Assembly: GCF_001651805.1 (NCBI RefSeq) | Contig: NZ_CP015839.1 | Span: 1,488,001-1,552,000, forward strand | Direction of reading: 5' to 3' | Source of the DNA: Marinobacterium aestuarii | GTDB lineage: Bacteria; Pseudomonadota; Gammaproteobacteria; Pseudomonadales; Balneatricaceae | Length of the DNA stretch: 64,000 nt | Shown here: positions 25,803 through 35,099 of the stretch, piece after piece | Position numbering within the stretch: position 1 is the stretch's first letter | Layout: each line of letters starts with the position of its first letter | Program-made: the position numbers and the translations under genes | Notes under the pieces: model-generated | The model's input: only the letters and a program-made list of their open reading frames with translations | What the model was told of the DNA's origin: nothing | Databases searched by the model: none

Positions 25803-26966
25803 TCAGGTGGCGGGAGACGTTATTTTCAGTGCCTTGAACAGACGCCTAAGCTCTGCTTGAAGTTTGTCTTCATTCGCCAGCAGGCGATCCAGCGCCGGGT
25901 CTGGGCTGCGCAAGCCGTGTGCCAGCGCATTGCGCATATTGTTGAGCGTGCTGAAATCAGCGGACTGCTTCAGTTGCTCACTCACTTCCTTGCGTCTTGC
26001 GTAGTCATCCGGCAGTTTTTGCGTGTATGTCTGTTCGGTGATCTTGGATTCCAGGCCAAATATTGCCGCTCTCAGGTAATCTCGTCGGTTCAGATACTCA
26101 CAGGCCAGGTGCTTTTCGTAGTCTGGGCGTGACTGGCTTTTATGCCAGTCGATTCGGCGCTGCAGTTCATCGGCAAACAGCGATGCAACCGGGTCATCCG
26201 GGTAGTTGTCCGCGATTGTCCAGCTGCTCAGGCACTCCCTGGCTTTGGCCGGATTGCTGGTGCGCTCGAAATAGGCGGCGCTTTTCAGAAGATGGGCAGA
26301 TTTCCCCAGCAGCTTGCCAAAGACACCATAGTCGCCGTCTTTGGTGTAAGAGCTCATGGCGGTGAGCCAGTCGGCAACACGCAGCAGGCCTTCGATATTA
26401 TTGACGGTCGTGCTTGGCTTGCCGGGGTCGTAGGCGGCGTACCAGATGCCCTCAATCCGGGCCTGGCGGATCTCGCGCAGGTACATGGCGGCCAGTAGCG
26501 CAACCATTGGCAGGTTTCTGAAACCATGGGTCACATCAAGATGGACCTTGTCCTGGGACTGCACATGGTTTGCCATCAACTCGACCAGGCGGACCTGCTC
26601 TGCCAGGTCATGGCCGTAGGGAATAATCTGCAACCGAACCTCGGTGTCCAGGCGCTCTTCCAGCAAGTGGCGCAGGCTATCCAGTTGTTGCTGGGTGACA
26701 GCCTGGTTTTCTACTGCATCGGCCAGGGTCAGGCGTTCGTCTTCGGCCAGGTCACCCAGATTGATATCGCCGTCGAACAGGTGATCCCACATGCTGCCCG
26801 CCGTCCCCATCACAACCAGCCGTTGCGGCTTTAGGTGGCGCTGCAGATTGAAACCCAGAAAAGCGGAAGGCTCATGGGTTTCGCCGTCGATGACATAGGC
26901 GGTTTTATTGTAGCCCTGTTCAGTTTTTCGTGTTCGGCCCAAGAAAGTAATCAGTGTTTTCTTCAT
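25803..26966 (-). CDS. csx1: Csx1-type CARF-HEPN ribonuclease (TIGR02221/TM1812-like)
   Basis: A 387-aa protein. The N-terminal CARF domain carries the DxTHG motif as DVTHGFRNLPM (residues 144-154). The C-terminal HEPN domain has the catalytic R-x4-H as RNALAH (345-350). Proteins of this family bind cyclic oligoadenylate and then cut RNA without sequence choice, which arrests the infected cell or degrades phage transcripts. It lies 95 bases after cmr6 on the same strand and is probably the final gene of the effector transcription unit. Both key motifs are intact. Confidence 0.92.
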   Translation of the reverse strand: MKKTLITFLGRTRKTEQGYNKTAYVIDGETHEPSAFLGFNLQRHLKPQRLVVMGTAGSMWDHLFDGDINLGDLAEDERLTLADAVENQAVTQQQLDSLRHLLEERLDTEVRLQIIPYGHDLAEQVRLVELMANHVQSQDKVHLDVTHGFRNLPMVALLAAMYLREIRQARIEGIWYAAYDPGKPSTTVNNIEGLLRVADWLTAMSSYTKDGDYGVFGKLLGKSAHLLKSAAYFERTSNPAKARECLSSWTIADNYPDDPVASLFADELQRRIDWHKSQSRPDYEKHLACEYLNRRDYLRAAIFGLESKITEQTYTQKLPDDYARRKEVSEQLKQSADFSTLNNMRNALAHGLRSPDPALDRLLANEDKLQAELRRLFKALKITSPAT

Positions 26967-27061
26967 TTACACTCTTGCTCCAGCACGATTATTTATTGCA
27001 TTCACTGATGCGTGGTGATTACGCAAAGTATTTCTAATTCTGGCAATGAAGAGATTGTACT

Positions 27062-28210
27062 TTAGCCACTGATGAGCTCGCTGAGCCTCTGATACAGCGA
27101 CGGCTTTTTCTTTTTTGTCTGTTTGTTCCAGCGGTCTCCATCATGGAATTTCAGCGCTTCCTCCGCGACGGCCAGGAGCCGCTGCTGACTGTCGGCTGGC
27201 CAGTTGAGGATTGTCTGCTTCTCGGCCATCGCCTGCAGTAACAGTCTAACCTCGCTGCTGGCCGGGTTTGGACCAAACGCCTGCTCATTGGTAAACAGGC
27301 GGCGCAGTTTCTGCAACATCTGCTCGTCCTCACTCAGCGTGCTTGCCTGCAGTGTTTCCGTCAGCCCTTTTTCGAGTGTCATGTGACCATAGCCCGCCGC
27401 GGTCTTGCTGCCGACGCCGAGCCAGGCGAGTGCCTGTTCAAGTGCGTGCAACACCGGAGCCAAATCCACTGTACTGCCACGGCGCGGAGCAATGGAAAAA
27501 ATGAACTTGGCTTCACGGGTCACTAGAAACGGCACCGGGACGGGCGCATGCCAGTCACCGGGCAGGATGGCTTTCTTATCTTGACTGTGACCCAGTTCAT
27601 ACCACTTCCCCATATGGGGCGTCATTATATCGACGCTGAGCTGTGGCGGTTCCAGTGGAATTGCATCCATGAAAATCAGTTCGCCCGCCTGGTGCTCCTC
27701 GGTAATTTTTTCACCGTCGGGGCTATCATTGGCGGGCATGCCAACTTGCCTGGCCGAACTGCCAAACCAGCGACGTATCTCTGCGCTGGGCAAATCGGTG
27801 TAGGCTTCCGCCCAGGCGCGTACTAATCCCTTGACCGTAGAGCCCGGGATATAGGGCGTACCGAGTGTCGGGTGCCATGTAAAACCATTTTCGATCGGGC
27901 TGGCATTGCCCATGCCTGTGACAAAATGCCAGTCGGTTCGGAAGATGCGCAGCTCTCCTCCAAGGTTGCCTGTCAGGGCTGTTAACCGCTCACAGGCCGC
28001 CTGCAGTGCCTCTGGGTTGCCACACCGGCCCGCACAATCCTGCAGCGCCTTGGTTTTACTTGCGGGGTCGATCTTATCCTTATCGAACTTCGCGTTATAG
28101 CCTTGGAACAGGCGGGTAAACACAAGCCCCTTATGGCCGTCATCATTGTGTGCCGCTGCAAGACGACTACGGTTTGCGGATGGCAAGGGGCAGTAGCTGT
28201 ACTCACTCAT
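27062..28210 (-). CDS. cmr6: Type III-B effector subunit Cmr6 (RAMP)
   Basis: A 382-aa RAMP protein. LGTPYIPGSTVKGLVRAWAE and the C-terminal GVGSKTAAGYGHMTL are the Cmr6 signature and Gly-rich loop. Cmr6 caps the 3' side of the crRNA in the Cmr complex, next to Cmr1. The start is the ATG at 28210, preceded by GGAGA; it overlaps the cmr5 stop as ATGAGTGA, so translation is coupled. A longer frame would need an ATT start. It is the last core cmr gene. Confidence 0.93.
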   Translation of the reverse strand: MSEYSYCPLPSANRSRLAAAHNDDGHKGLVFTRLFQGYNAKFDKDKIDPASKTKALQDCAGRCGNPEALQAACERLTALTGNLGGELRIFRTDWHFVTGMGNASPIENGFTWHPTLGTPYIPGSTVKGLVRAWAEAYTDLPSAEIRRWFGSSARQVGMPANDSPDGEKITEEHQAGELIFMDAIPLEPPQLSVDIMTPHMGKWYELGHSQDKKAILPGDWHAPVPVPFLVTREAKFIFSIAPRRGSTVDLAPVLHALEQALAWLGVGSKTAAGYGHMTLEKGLTETLQASTLSEDEQMLQKLRRLFTNEQAFGPNPASSEVRLLLQAMAEKQTILNWPADSQQRLLAVAEEALKFHDGDRWNKQTKKKKPSLYQRLSELISG

Positions 28211-28697
28211 GGCTGTCTCCGGCAATTTCAGCGCGGGCGAACTGTTTGATCCAGCTCAGCAAGGCCTGGGCTTCGGCGTGGGCACGCTGGTACTGATACT
28301 GGTCTCCCGCCACAATGGCCTCCATAACATCCTGCTGCGCAGGCCAGATACCCCGCTCACCGGTGGTCAGCCATTCACTGACTGCCTTGTACAGTGCCAG
28401 CCAGGCGCTCGCTTCCGGGCCTCTTCCATTGCCTTTCATTTTGGCGAACGCCAGTGCCTGACCAATACCGTTGGTCTGAATCATTGCCGGCAGGCTGTTG
28501 GCGTAGGCTTTGAATCTATTAGCTGTCTCCTTGTCCGGCGTCACAGCTAGCACCTTCTTCAGTGCGAAGCCTGCGCGCTGTTGTGCGATAGTCTGCTGAC
28601 GGCTGGCCGTCTCGACACTTTTACGTGGGCTAATGGAAATGGATGGCGCTGCAGCTGGACTGGTTTTTCTGGATCCCTGCTTTTTGTACTTTGCCAT
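28203..28697 (-). CDS. cmr5: Type III-B small subunit Cmr5
   Basis: A 164-aa small helical protein, a little long for the family because of a Lys/Ser/Ala-rich N-terminal 40 residues. RQQTIAQQRAGFALKKV and NSLPAMIQTNGIGQALAFAK match Cmr5. Cmr5 forms the inner filament of the Cmr complex that helps hold the target RNA. The ATG at 28697 is chosen over a frame reaching 28988, because the longer one lies inside cmr4 and AAGGGG precedes this ATG. It starts five bases after the cmr4 stop and overlaps cmr6 by eight bases. Confidence 0.92.
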   Translation of the reverse strand: MAKYKKQGSRKTSPAAAPSISISPRKSVETASRQQTIAQQRAGFALKKVLAVTPDKETANRFKAYANSLPAMIQTNGIGQALAFAKMKGNGRGPEASAWLALYKAVSEWLTTGERGIWPAQQDVMEAIVAGDQYQYQRAHAEAQALLSWIKQFARAEIAGDSHE

Positions 28698-28702
28698 CAC
28701 GC

Positions 28703-29578
28703 TCACCCCTTGCTGAATGCGTTGATTTTGCACCAGCCCATTCCGGTGGTTTCGTTGCCACCGAGCTGCAGGTAAGGGAACTGGCCAAATACCTGATCGG
28801 TCAATGCTGTCATCACATCCTGGGCCGTCATAGGACTGCTTTCCCGGCGCGACTTTGCTGCATTGATACCGATATAGAGCAATGTATCCGGCGGCAGGGA
28901 CTCCTCGTGCCATAGGGCCCCGCGTGCGACGGTTTTCGTATCGTTGTCGATGGCGATATGTGCCTGTACAGGAATGGCGGACTGGCACAAATGGGCGAAG
29001 CTGTCATTGCTCACCACCGCCAGTTTGGCTGTGATATCACGTTCGTCCAGACCGGACAGTTCTGCCAGTACACTGATCAGTAGGCCCAAGTCAGCGGTCT
29101 GACGTTGATAGGCATACTCCTCCAGAAAGAGATAGTCGTGTTTCTCGTCCTGTGCGGTAAGAATGTTCTCGTCGTCAGGTTCGTGTAGGGCGCCCAGCTC
29201 CAGGGTCGAGAAACCCAGGCGTTCAGCATCACGGGCGAGGCGCTTGATCAGCTCCGGGCACGTGACCAGCCGATACTGGCTGGTCAGTGAGCGGACCGGC
29301 AGTGCCAGCAGGCGAGCATCGCTGATCATCAGTGCGCCGGCATGATCGCTGGCATTCTGGGTGTCGGGACCGAATAGTGTCAGCAGAGTTTCGGTATCAT
29401 GTTGCAGAGCTTGCTCTGCCGCTGCGCGTAGCGCACCTTTCACCGCCGAGCCAAACACAACGGGCCAGCCACTGTGCTGCTCGCGCATGATCGGCAGGTC
29501 AATGTTACCGTCCGACTCGCCGGTGCCGGCGTGGATGGAGGTTTCGGCACGCAGGCCAAAAAGTTGGTTATTCCGCAT
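28703..29578 (-). CDS. cmr4: Type III-B backbone nuclease subunit Cmr4
   Basis: A 291-aa RAMP protein of usual length. The N-terminal block HAGTGESDGNIDLPIMRE includes Asp27, which lines up with the Cmr4 Asp that cuts target RNA at 6-nt steps. VVFGSAVKGALR and the Gly-rich GGNETTGMGWCKI are also present. Several Cmr4 copies form the backbone along the crRNA. With the catalytic Asp kept, the complex should still slice target RNA, which ends the cyclic-oligoadenylate signal. It lies between cmr3 and cmr5 in the operon. Confidence 0.95.
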   Translation of the reverse strand: MRNNQLFGLRAETSIHAGTGESDGNIDLPIMREQHSGWPVVFGSAVKGALRAAAEQALQHDTETLLTLFGPDTQNASDHAGALMISDARLLALPVRSLTSQYRLVTCPELIKRLARDAERLGFSTLELGALHEPDDENILTAQDEKHDYLFLEEYAYQRQTADLGLLISVLAELSGLDERDITAKLAVVSNDSFAHLCQSAIPVQAHIAIDNDTKTVARGALWHEESLPPDTLLYIGINAAKSRRESSPMTAQDVMTALTDQVFGQFPYLQLGGNETTGMGWCKINAFSKG

Positions 29579-29602
29579 CAGTTTTGCTTCCTTGTAACTT
29601 GC

Positions 29603-30832
29603 TCAATTGGACTGCCAGAGACCACACGCCAGCTGGCCATATCCGAATCCGGTTTGCTCGCCAATCGCCTGACCGTGAAGGGCCTGGACTGCTGCTGTGA
29701 GTCTGTCGGTACGGGTATCATCGATTTCCGCAAACCAGCTACTGCCCGCTGGCATCAGGCTGACCACATCTTTGGGTGCACGGCGTTGCAGATCCCAGCC
29801 ACCGGTACGTTGCACCTTGCCGGTAACGGCTGTTACCAGCCGCATCTTTATTCCGGCGATAGACCCCTGCCAGGTTTGCAAGCCGCTGCCATCCGTGGCA
29901 AAGGCCACCGAGAATCCCGGCAGCGGCTGTGTTGCGCAACTGCCTGGCAGGCGAGCGGGGGACAGTAATGTGAGAATCAGGCCGCGCGTTTTCGCAGACG
30001 CCTTTAAAGCGACGGGCCTGGGCTCCGATATGATCTCAACGCTCAGGCTTGCCATACGTCCTTCACCACCGAGGCGCTGAATGGAGTCAGCCTTAATCTG
30101 GCTGATTAGTTGATCCGCTGCCGCCGCGGGCAATGTCAGCGTCAGGCTTATTGACACAGGATCGAGTAAACGCAGGTGCTCGGTTTGATACAGCAGACCT
30201 TCCACCACGGTTGCACGGCTATTGTCACGGGCAATACCCAGGCGTGGCTCAAGCACAAAAAGTTCTTCGGCTTTTTTCAGGTCTCCTTTGGCCGGAACGT
30301 CGCCGTTTAACAGGCGCAGCAATCCAGCCCCCGTCGTCCAACAGCTCTCCAGTGGCTTGGCGTTCTGGATACCTTCGGGGAGGGTTGGCAGTACCACAGC
30401 ACCAAGGCGTCCTTCGGCATCGGGTCGGCTCAAGTCACAGAGGATCGGACTGCCCGGCTGCAAACGCACCAGCCTGTCATCCCCAGTATTCAGGAGGTAG
30501 GCTGGCACTGGATAGAGTGGTTCGCCATGGTACAACAGCGTCGACGGACCGAAGCGCAGCAGGCCGCTGTTATCGCCGTAACCGATTAATTCCGACAGGT
30601 TGATATCGCCCACAGATTGCGCACCAAGCAGATCATTTTCTGAGCGGACATGTTGTTTCCAGTCAATTCCTAGCGCCTCACCCAGGCGTGTTCGGATTGC
30701 ACCTGTCAGCGTGGCGACGGGCGGTGGGAACAGGCTGCTTAAGCGGCTTGCACCCGCGGTATCATGGGGTCGGGCATCACGGAAGAACCAGGTATCGATG
30801 GGTGTGAATCGTATCTCCAGAGTTTTATTCAT
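29603..30832 (-). CDS. cmr3: Type III-B subunit Cmr3 (RAMP)
   Basis: A 409-aa protein opening with RFTPIDTWFFRDARPHD and SLFPPPVATLTGAIRTRLG, the Cmr3 N-terminal signature. A C-terminal Gly-rich loop (GEQTGFGYGQL) is also seen. Cmr3 binds the 5' tag of the crRNA and pairs with Cas10. Its ATG overlaps the cas10 stop (ATGA), so the two subunits are made in step. Confidence 0.94.
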   Translation of the reverse strand: MNKTLEIRFTPIDTWFFRDARPHDTAGASRLSSLFPPPVATLTGAIRTRLGEALGIDWKQHVRSENDLLGAQSVGDINLSELIGYGDNSGLLRFGPSTLLYHGEPLYPVPAYLLNTGDDRLVRLQPGSPILCDLSRPDAEGRLGAVVLPTLPEGIQNAKPLESCWTTGAGLLRLLNGDVPAKGDLKKAEELFVLEPRLGIARDNSRATVVEGLLYQTEHLRLLDPVSISLTLTLPAAAADQLISQIKADSIQRLGGEGRMASLSVEIISEPRPVALKASAKTRGLILTLLSPARLPGSCATQPLPGFSVAFATDGSGLQTWQGSIAGIKMRLVTAVTGKVQRTGGWDLQRRAPKDVVSLMPAGSSWFAEIDDTRTDRLTAAVQALHGQAIGEQTGFGYGQLACGLWQSN

Positions 30833-32826
30833 ACGCTGGCCTCCGACATAGCGGACGATGGGGAAGCACTAATTTGCTCTGTGGTGAGGAAATGCAAGAG
30901 CTTCAGTGCATCATTTGTCAGCCTTGGCTCTTTGACCGTCACCCCGTTGTCTTCGCGTTTCCAGGATTCCGTCATGTGCAGCAGTTCATCCAGCAATGTG
31001 GCATTCAATTCACCGACGGCTTTACCGCTATGCTGCCACGCAGCGCGGATCAGGGCTCGCAGGTAAAGATTATCTATCGAGAGATCTTCTGCCTGAGCAA
31101 CCGGCTTATTCAACCCAAGCTGTTCGATCAAGGCCTCCAGCTTGTAGAGGAACTTGCGGGAGAATTGTTTATCCGTACTGCGGTAATGCATCAGCTCAGT
31201 TGTCAGGGATCTGATCAGCGCTGCGGGCGCTGGAGCATCGCCGCGCTCCCACGGACTGGACCACCGACAATGCAGCCCGCCGGGCTTCCAGACCTCGATT
31301 GCCAGACTGTTTCGCCCCGTTTTTTCCTTAGCGACTTTGTCCAGCAGTGGGTGCGCTTTGGCCAAATTCTGTGCGAAGGGCGACTTGTAATGACAAAACA
31401 ATACCGCCGCCGACAAGCTGGTGGTAATGGCGTTTTGACCTAGAGTTTGATTAACCTTAGCGAAACAGTGGGTGTAGAGCTGACGCAATGCATCGGCACA
31501 GGCGATGGCGTCGTCCACTGAAAGTAAGGCCAGCACGTCGTCGCCTCCGGCGTACACCAAAAAGCCACTGTGGGCTTGCACCACGTCAGGTACTTTGCGG
31601 GTAAAGGCATTCAGTGCTCTGCTGATACCCGTCTGTTTGGTGGCATTGCTCATCTGGCTGCCCAGCGCATCGCCGTCCATAAGCAGGATGGAATAAAAGT
31701 CGCTCGGCTTTCCCAATTGACGCTGCACGGTGTGAAGCCGCTGCTGGATGCTGTTAAGAATCTCTCGTTCCTGGGCATCGTCGCTGCGTTTTGCCAGCAA
31801 GGCGAGCTCTTCCTCATAGAAGTACCGGCCGTTCACGGTCTGCCACTTCCAGTCGGGAATGTTAAAGGTGTGACAGGCTTTATCGATCCGGTTCAGATTC
31901 AGGGTGCCCCCCTCATGCCCTGAATCAAGAGTTGCCAGATCCAGATTGAGCAAACTAATTTCTTCGCGCAGCTGCGTATCTTTAGCCGCCGCCAGGATCG
32001 CTTTCTCCAACCAGGGTGCGGCCGCCAAATAATTGACCGAAGGTACATTCACGGGCAGTCTCCAGCCCTTGAGTGTCCATTGATCGATGCCACTTTGGCC
32101 GCTAAAGGGCAGTTCCAGTGTATGAAAGTAGTGTGCAAAGCGACGTTTGATATACGCAATGGCACAGAGTGTTTCACCGGGGCGCAGATCGGTATTAATG
32201 CTTTTGCCCGCTTTCTCGGCAAGTGCCTTCCAGAAGGTATTTACCGCTTTGCCGGGGCGTGGCTCAGCTGACAGCTCCTGCCAGCCCTCCATCATCATGC
32301 AGCTGACACCGGGTTCGGCTGGCGGATTGTAAGTGCGCCAGTTTTTACGCCTGTCGAGCAGGTTGGTGGCTGTCGGGTCAGGGGTGAGACACCAGCTTAT
32401 CTCCCAAAAATGCTCGACCTGGCGCTGCCAGACTGACTGGGTTTGTTCGATGCTGGGGTGCTCTAAACCGGCCAAATCTCCCTGCCAGACCTGATCGGCC
32501 AACGCCTGCCAGGCAGCCTGCACATTGTTTGTTACCTGCAACGGGTCAAAGGATGCCGGTACTATGGCACGAGCCGCCTTGAATCGGTTCGGAATACAGC
32601 CCTGTTGCGGCGGGGTCCCCTTACCTTTGCCTTGCAGCCAGTCGAGGTAGTCTTCATCGGGCAAGGGAAACTCGATACGCCCGCCCTGCGCCTGTACCGA
32701 CTGCATTGCTACTGAAGCAAGCCACGACAACAGGAAAGAACCCGCCCAGAAATCACGCGTCCGCCGTGCCTGTGCCACGAATGCCTGGACCGGGCCCAGA
32801 GTGAAATGAAAATATTGCTCAGACAT
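30829..32826 (-). CDS. cas10: Cas10/Cmr2 with GGDD cyclase motif, no HD nuclease region
   Basis: A 665-aa protein (an ATG three codons upstream, at 32835, is an alternative). It begins directly with FHFTLGPVQAFVAQARRTRDF, the ferredoxin-like first palm region; no N-terminal HD nuclease stretch precedes it, and I see no HD motif. The second palm holds VYAGGDDVLALL (GGDD near residue 428), the site for making cyclic oligoadenylate from ATP. A DGDALG motif lies about 40 residues upstream. A helical C-terminal domain follows. This is Cas10 of a III-B complex that should signal but not cut DNA. The overlap with cmr1 reads ATGTCTGA. Confidence 0.95.
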   Translation of the reverse strand: MSEQYFHFTLGPVQAFVAQARRTRDFWAGSFLLSWLASVAMQSVQAQGGRIEFPLPDEDYLDWLQGKGKGTPPQQGCIPNRFKAARAIVPASFDPLQVTNNVQAAWQALADQVWQGDLAGLEHPSIEQTQSVWQRQVEHFWEISWCLTPDPTATNLLDRRKNWRTYNPPAEPGVSCMMMEGWQELSAEPRPGKAVNTFWKALAEKAGKSINTDLRPGETLCAIAYIKRRFAHYFHTLELPFSGQSGIDQWTLKGWRLPVNVPSVNYLAAAPWLEKAILAAAKDTQLREEISLLNLDLATLDSGHEGGTLNLNRIDKACHTFNIPDWKWQTVNGRYFYEEELALLAKRSDDAQEREILNSIQQRLHTVQRQLGKPSDFYSILLMDGDALGSQMSNATKQTGISRALNAFTRKVPDVVQAHSGFLVYAGGDDVLALLSVDDAIACADALRQLYTHCFAKVNQTLGQNAITTSLSAAVLFCHYKSPFAQNLAKAHPLLDKVAKEKTGRNSLAIEVWKPGGLHCRWSSPWERGDAPAPAALIRSLTTELMHYRSTDKQFSRKFLYKLEALIEQLGLNKPVAQAEDLSIDNLYLRALIRAAWQHSGKAVGELNATLLDELLHMTESWKREDNGVTVKEPRLTNDALKLLHFLTTEQISASPSSAMSEASV

Positions 32827-34021
32827 GAATGACATCCCGTTCGTTGAAGCGCGCCAGGAAGGTATCCAGTACCTGCCAGTCCAGTTGCTGGTTCACGTGA
32901 TTGCCGCTCAGTTCAAAATGGGCAGCGCCCTTACCCTTTACTTTGACACTGGCGCTGTCAGGTAAAAACAGCGACCGTAATAGCAGGTGAATCAGCAGAA
33001 ACTGGCCATCCGGCAGGCGGTGCAGATGGGCGAAGAGCGGGGAGGCTCGTCGGCCGCCGCTAACGCCATCAACATCAACATCAATGCTGACATTTTTTCC
33101 GGTACTGCTTAGAAAATAGGGGTGGGGCAAACCGAATACGGCCCGGCTGGGCAGACGGCCCTGACGTTTGCCCTCGCTGACCTCGTAGGCCCAGTCATGG
33201 TCAGGCTTGAATTTTTGTTCAGCCTCCCGGCCGAATGTAAGCTTGTTGCGCCCATAGCCCCGGTACATGCCCATCTCAAAACCATGTTGCCTTAACAGGG
33301 CGATCGCGTCGTTACCGCTGGCACCGACCTGCAACTGGCTCAGGCGGCTGAAAGCCGAAAAGGGTGGTTCATCCGCTTTTGCGGTCGGCCCCAGTAGTTC
33401 GGCAATGGCGTGCTTGTACTCGGTCTGATTTGTGGGGAGAGGCTGCGGCTGCCCGGATACCTCCAGTCGGTTGATCGTTATAGAGCCGAAACCTTTGCGG
33501 GCTCGGCTGCCGAGATTGCCCAGTAAGCCGAAGCAGAGCAGGGCCTCGATCAGTTGCTGCTTTTGCCCGTCGGTAAGGCCACGCTTCAGTGCCAGTTGTA
33601 ACGTGAAGTGACCACCAGACTGCAGATAGCTTCGCTTCAGCCCTTTGGAGTAAAGCCCCTGGCCCAGCAGATACTGCAATTCAGGCGTATTCGCAAAATC
33701 CTGATCAGACACATGCACATGTTGCTGGCTGACGCGCAGCAGGAATCCAGCCTGGCCGGATGGTCCGCGGCTTTCGTCTCTGGTCGCCTGTCCAAAAAGG
33801 GCAGATTCCTCATGATGTAGTTGCTGTAAAGCCACCTGATCCGACGGTGCCTGCTGGCGCAGGCGTGCCCAGTTCAGCGCCCGCCACCAGAAGCGCAATG
33901 CCCCCTTGATAGCCGGTGGCCTGATCTGTTGCGCACAGGCCTGATTTGCTTCGCCCAGAAACATTGGTGTAGTGAGAGAGAACTCGGCCTCTATCCTGTC
34001 CATATCCATACGTTCATCCAT
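32819..34021 (-). CDS. cmr1: Type III-B subunit Cmr1 (RAMP)
   Basis: A 400-aa RAMP protein. FSLTTPMFLGEANQACAQQI then RPPAIKGALRFWWRAL is the Cmr1 signature, and LGNLGSRARKGFGSI is its Gly-rich loop. Cmr1 sits at the 3' end of the crRNA in the complex and touches Cmr6 and the end of the target RNA. It starts 19 bases after the cas6 stop and overlaps cas10 by eight bases, so the whole effector operon is tightly packed. Confidence 0.94.
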   Translation of the reverse strand: MDERMDMDRIEAEFSLTTPMFLGEANQACAQQIRPPAIKGALRFWWRALNWARLRQQAPSDQVALQQLHHEESALFGQATRDESRGPSGQAGFLLRVSQQHVHVSDQDFANTPELQYLLGQGLYSKGLKRSYLQSGGHFTLQLALKRGLTDGQKQQLIEALLCFGLLGNLGSRARKGFGSITINRLEVSGQPQPLPTNQTEYKHAIAELLGPTAKADEPPFSAFSRLSQLQVGASGNDAIALLRQHGFEMGMYRGYGRNKLTFGREAEQKFKPDHDWAYEVSEGKRQGRLPSRAVFGLPHPYFLSSTGKNVSIDVDVDGVSGGRRASPLFAHLHRLPDGQFLLIHLLLRSLFLPDSASVKVKGKGAAHFELSGNHVNQQLDWQVLDTFLARFNERDVIHV

Positions 34022-34040
34022 CGCAAAGTCCGTGAGGCCA

Positions 34041-34952
34041 CTACAGAGCGGTACCCGTCACAGTGTTAAAGTTGTGTTGCGTTGATGCCGGGGCTGTCAG
34101 TTGCAATGCACCCAGGCCGAACGATGTCTTGCCGCCGCCATGCAGGGCAGTGCCGTTGGCCAGGAGCTGCCCGAGGGGCAGCAGCCCTTCCGGGTTGGGA
34201 TGCTGTATTCGCAGCTGACCCATCACCCCTTGTAGAGGATGCCGACTAGCCTGTCGTTGCGAATGGCGCTGCCAGCAGACGTCCTGCAGCTGCGAGGTAA
34301 CGGTCAGTTGGTCGGCCAGTGTCAGCAGGTCCTTGTTATCCGGCACTGGGAGATCAAGCTCAAAGTGGCGATTGACCATGCGCTGGCGCTGCGCAAGTGC
34401 GACGAGCAGGTCGTGCACCCGAAATTCGTCAGCCTGTAGAGGTCGCCCTCTGCGTTTAATCAGCCAGGGGGTTACCAACTCCAGGGTAGTCGCAGCGCCG
34501 GACAGTAAGATCTGTTGCGTGATTGGAGTAACCTGTTGCAGTCGGCAAGGGATGTCCGACTCGCCTAGCCCTTTGAGCAGCGCGGTTGTCATGGCAGATT
34601 GCACAGCCGTCTGCAGTGCTTTTGAAAGGCCGATTAAATTGAGCCGGAACCGGAAGTGTTGTCCGGCCCGCAGGTGCCGGTCTTGGTCTATCGGGGTGAA
34701 CATTACTGCGGGAATGCCGTCCTGATTTGCGCGCCGATAACCCTCGAACAGATGCACGTAGAAGCACTCGCTGCGGTGCCCCGATGTACCGCAGTTGCAA
34801 AAGCGTGACAGCAGGGCATGCCCCAGTGCACCGCGTAGCATGCTGCCCGGATGAGCAGGTAGAAAAAAGGAACGTTCTGGATAAGCGTGGAACAGCAGAG
34901 TGGTGATCGCGGGCCCCGCGATAAAAGTGGTGCAGAATTCGCCTGAGTTCAT
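34041..34952 (-). CDS. cas6: Cas6 pre-crRNA processing endoribonuclease
   Basis: A 303-aa RAMP-fold protein of the PF10040 type. N-terminal FLPAHPGSMLRGALGHALL and a CNCGTSGHRSEC Cys cluster around residue 53 are typical of this Cas6 branch. The C-terminal GGGKTSFGLGALQL is the Gly-rich loop. Cas6 cuts the repeat transcript to leave an 8-nt 5' tag. It heads the effector operon and probably serves all three arrays. The repeat contains the inverted pair CCCC/GGGG (in TGCCCCGAAACCGGAGGGGA), a short hairpin that may be its substrate. Confidence 0.92.
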   Translation of the reverse strand: MNSGEFCTTFIAGPAITTLLFHAYPERSFFLPAHPGSMLRGALGHALLSRFCNCGTSGHRSECFYVHLFEGYRRANQDGIPAVMFTPIDQDRHLRAGQHFRFRLNLIGLSKALQTAVQSAMTTALLKGLGESDIPCRLQQVTPITQQILLSGAATTLELVTPWLIKRRGRPLQADEFRVHDLLVALAQRQRMVNRHFELDLPVPDNKDLLTLADQLTVTSQLQDVCWQRHSQRQASRHPLQGVMGQLRIQHPNPEGLLPLGQLLANGTALHGGGKTSFGLGALQLTAPASTQHNFNTVTGTAL

Positions 34953-35099
34953 TGTTCTTGTTCCTTTTCAGCAAGGGGCGTCCTGGCCCGGTATCAATCT
35001 AGCGCACGAGTTCCAGGCTGTATATATCGAAATGGAATACCCGCCACTGCGTTAACGGTCTGATTGCCGATGGGTCGGCTTGGGCAGTGCGCTGAGTTT

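Noticed and set aside
28698..28988. N-terminal extension of cmr5
   Set aside because: It lies within cmr4 and lacks a start signal; Cmr5 similarity begins at the ATG at 28697.
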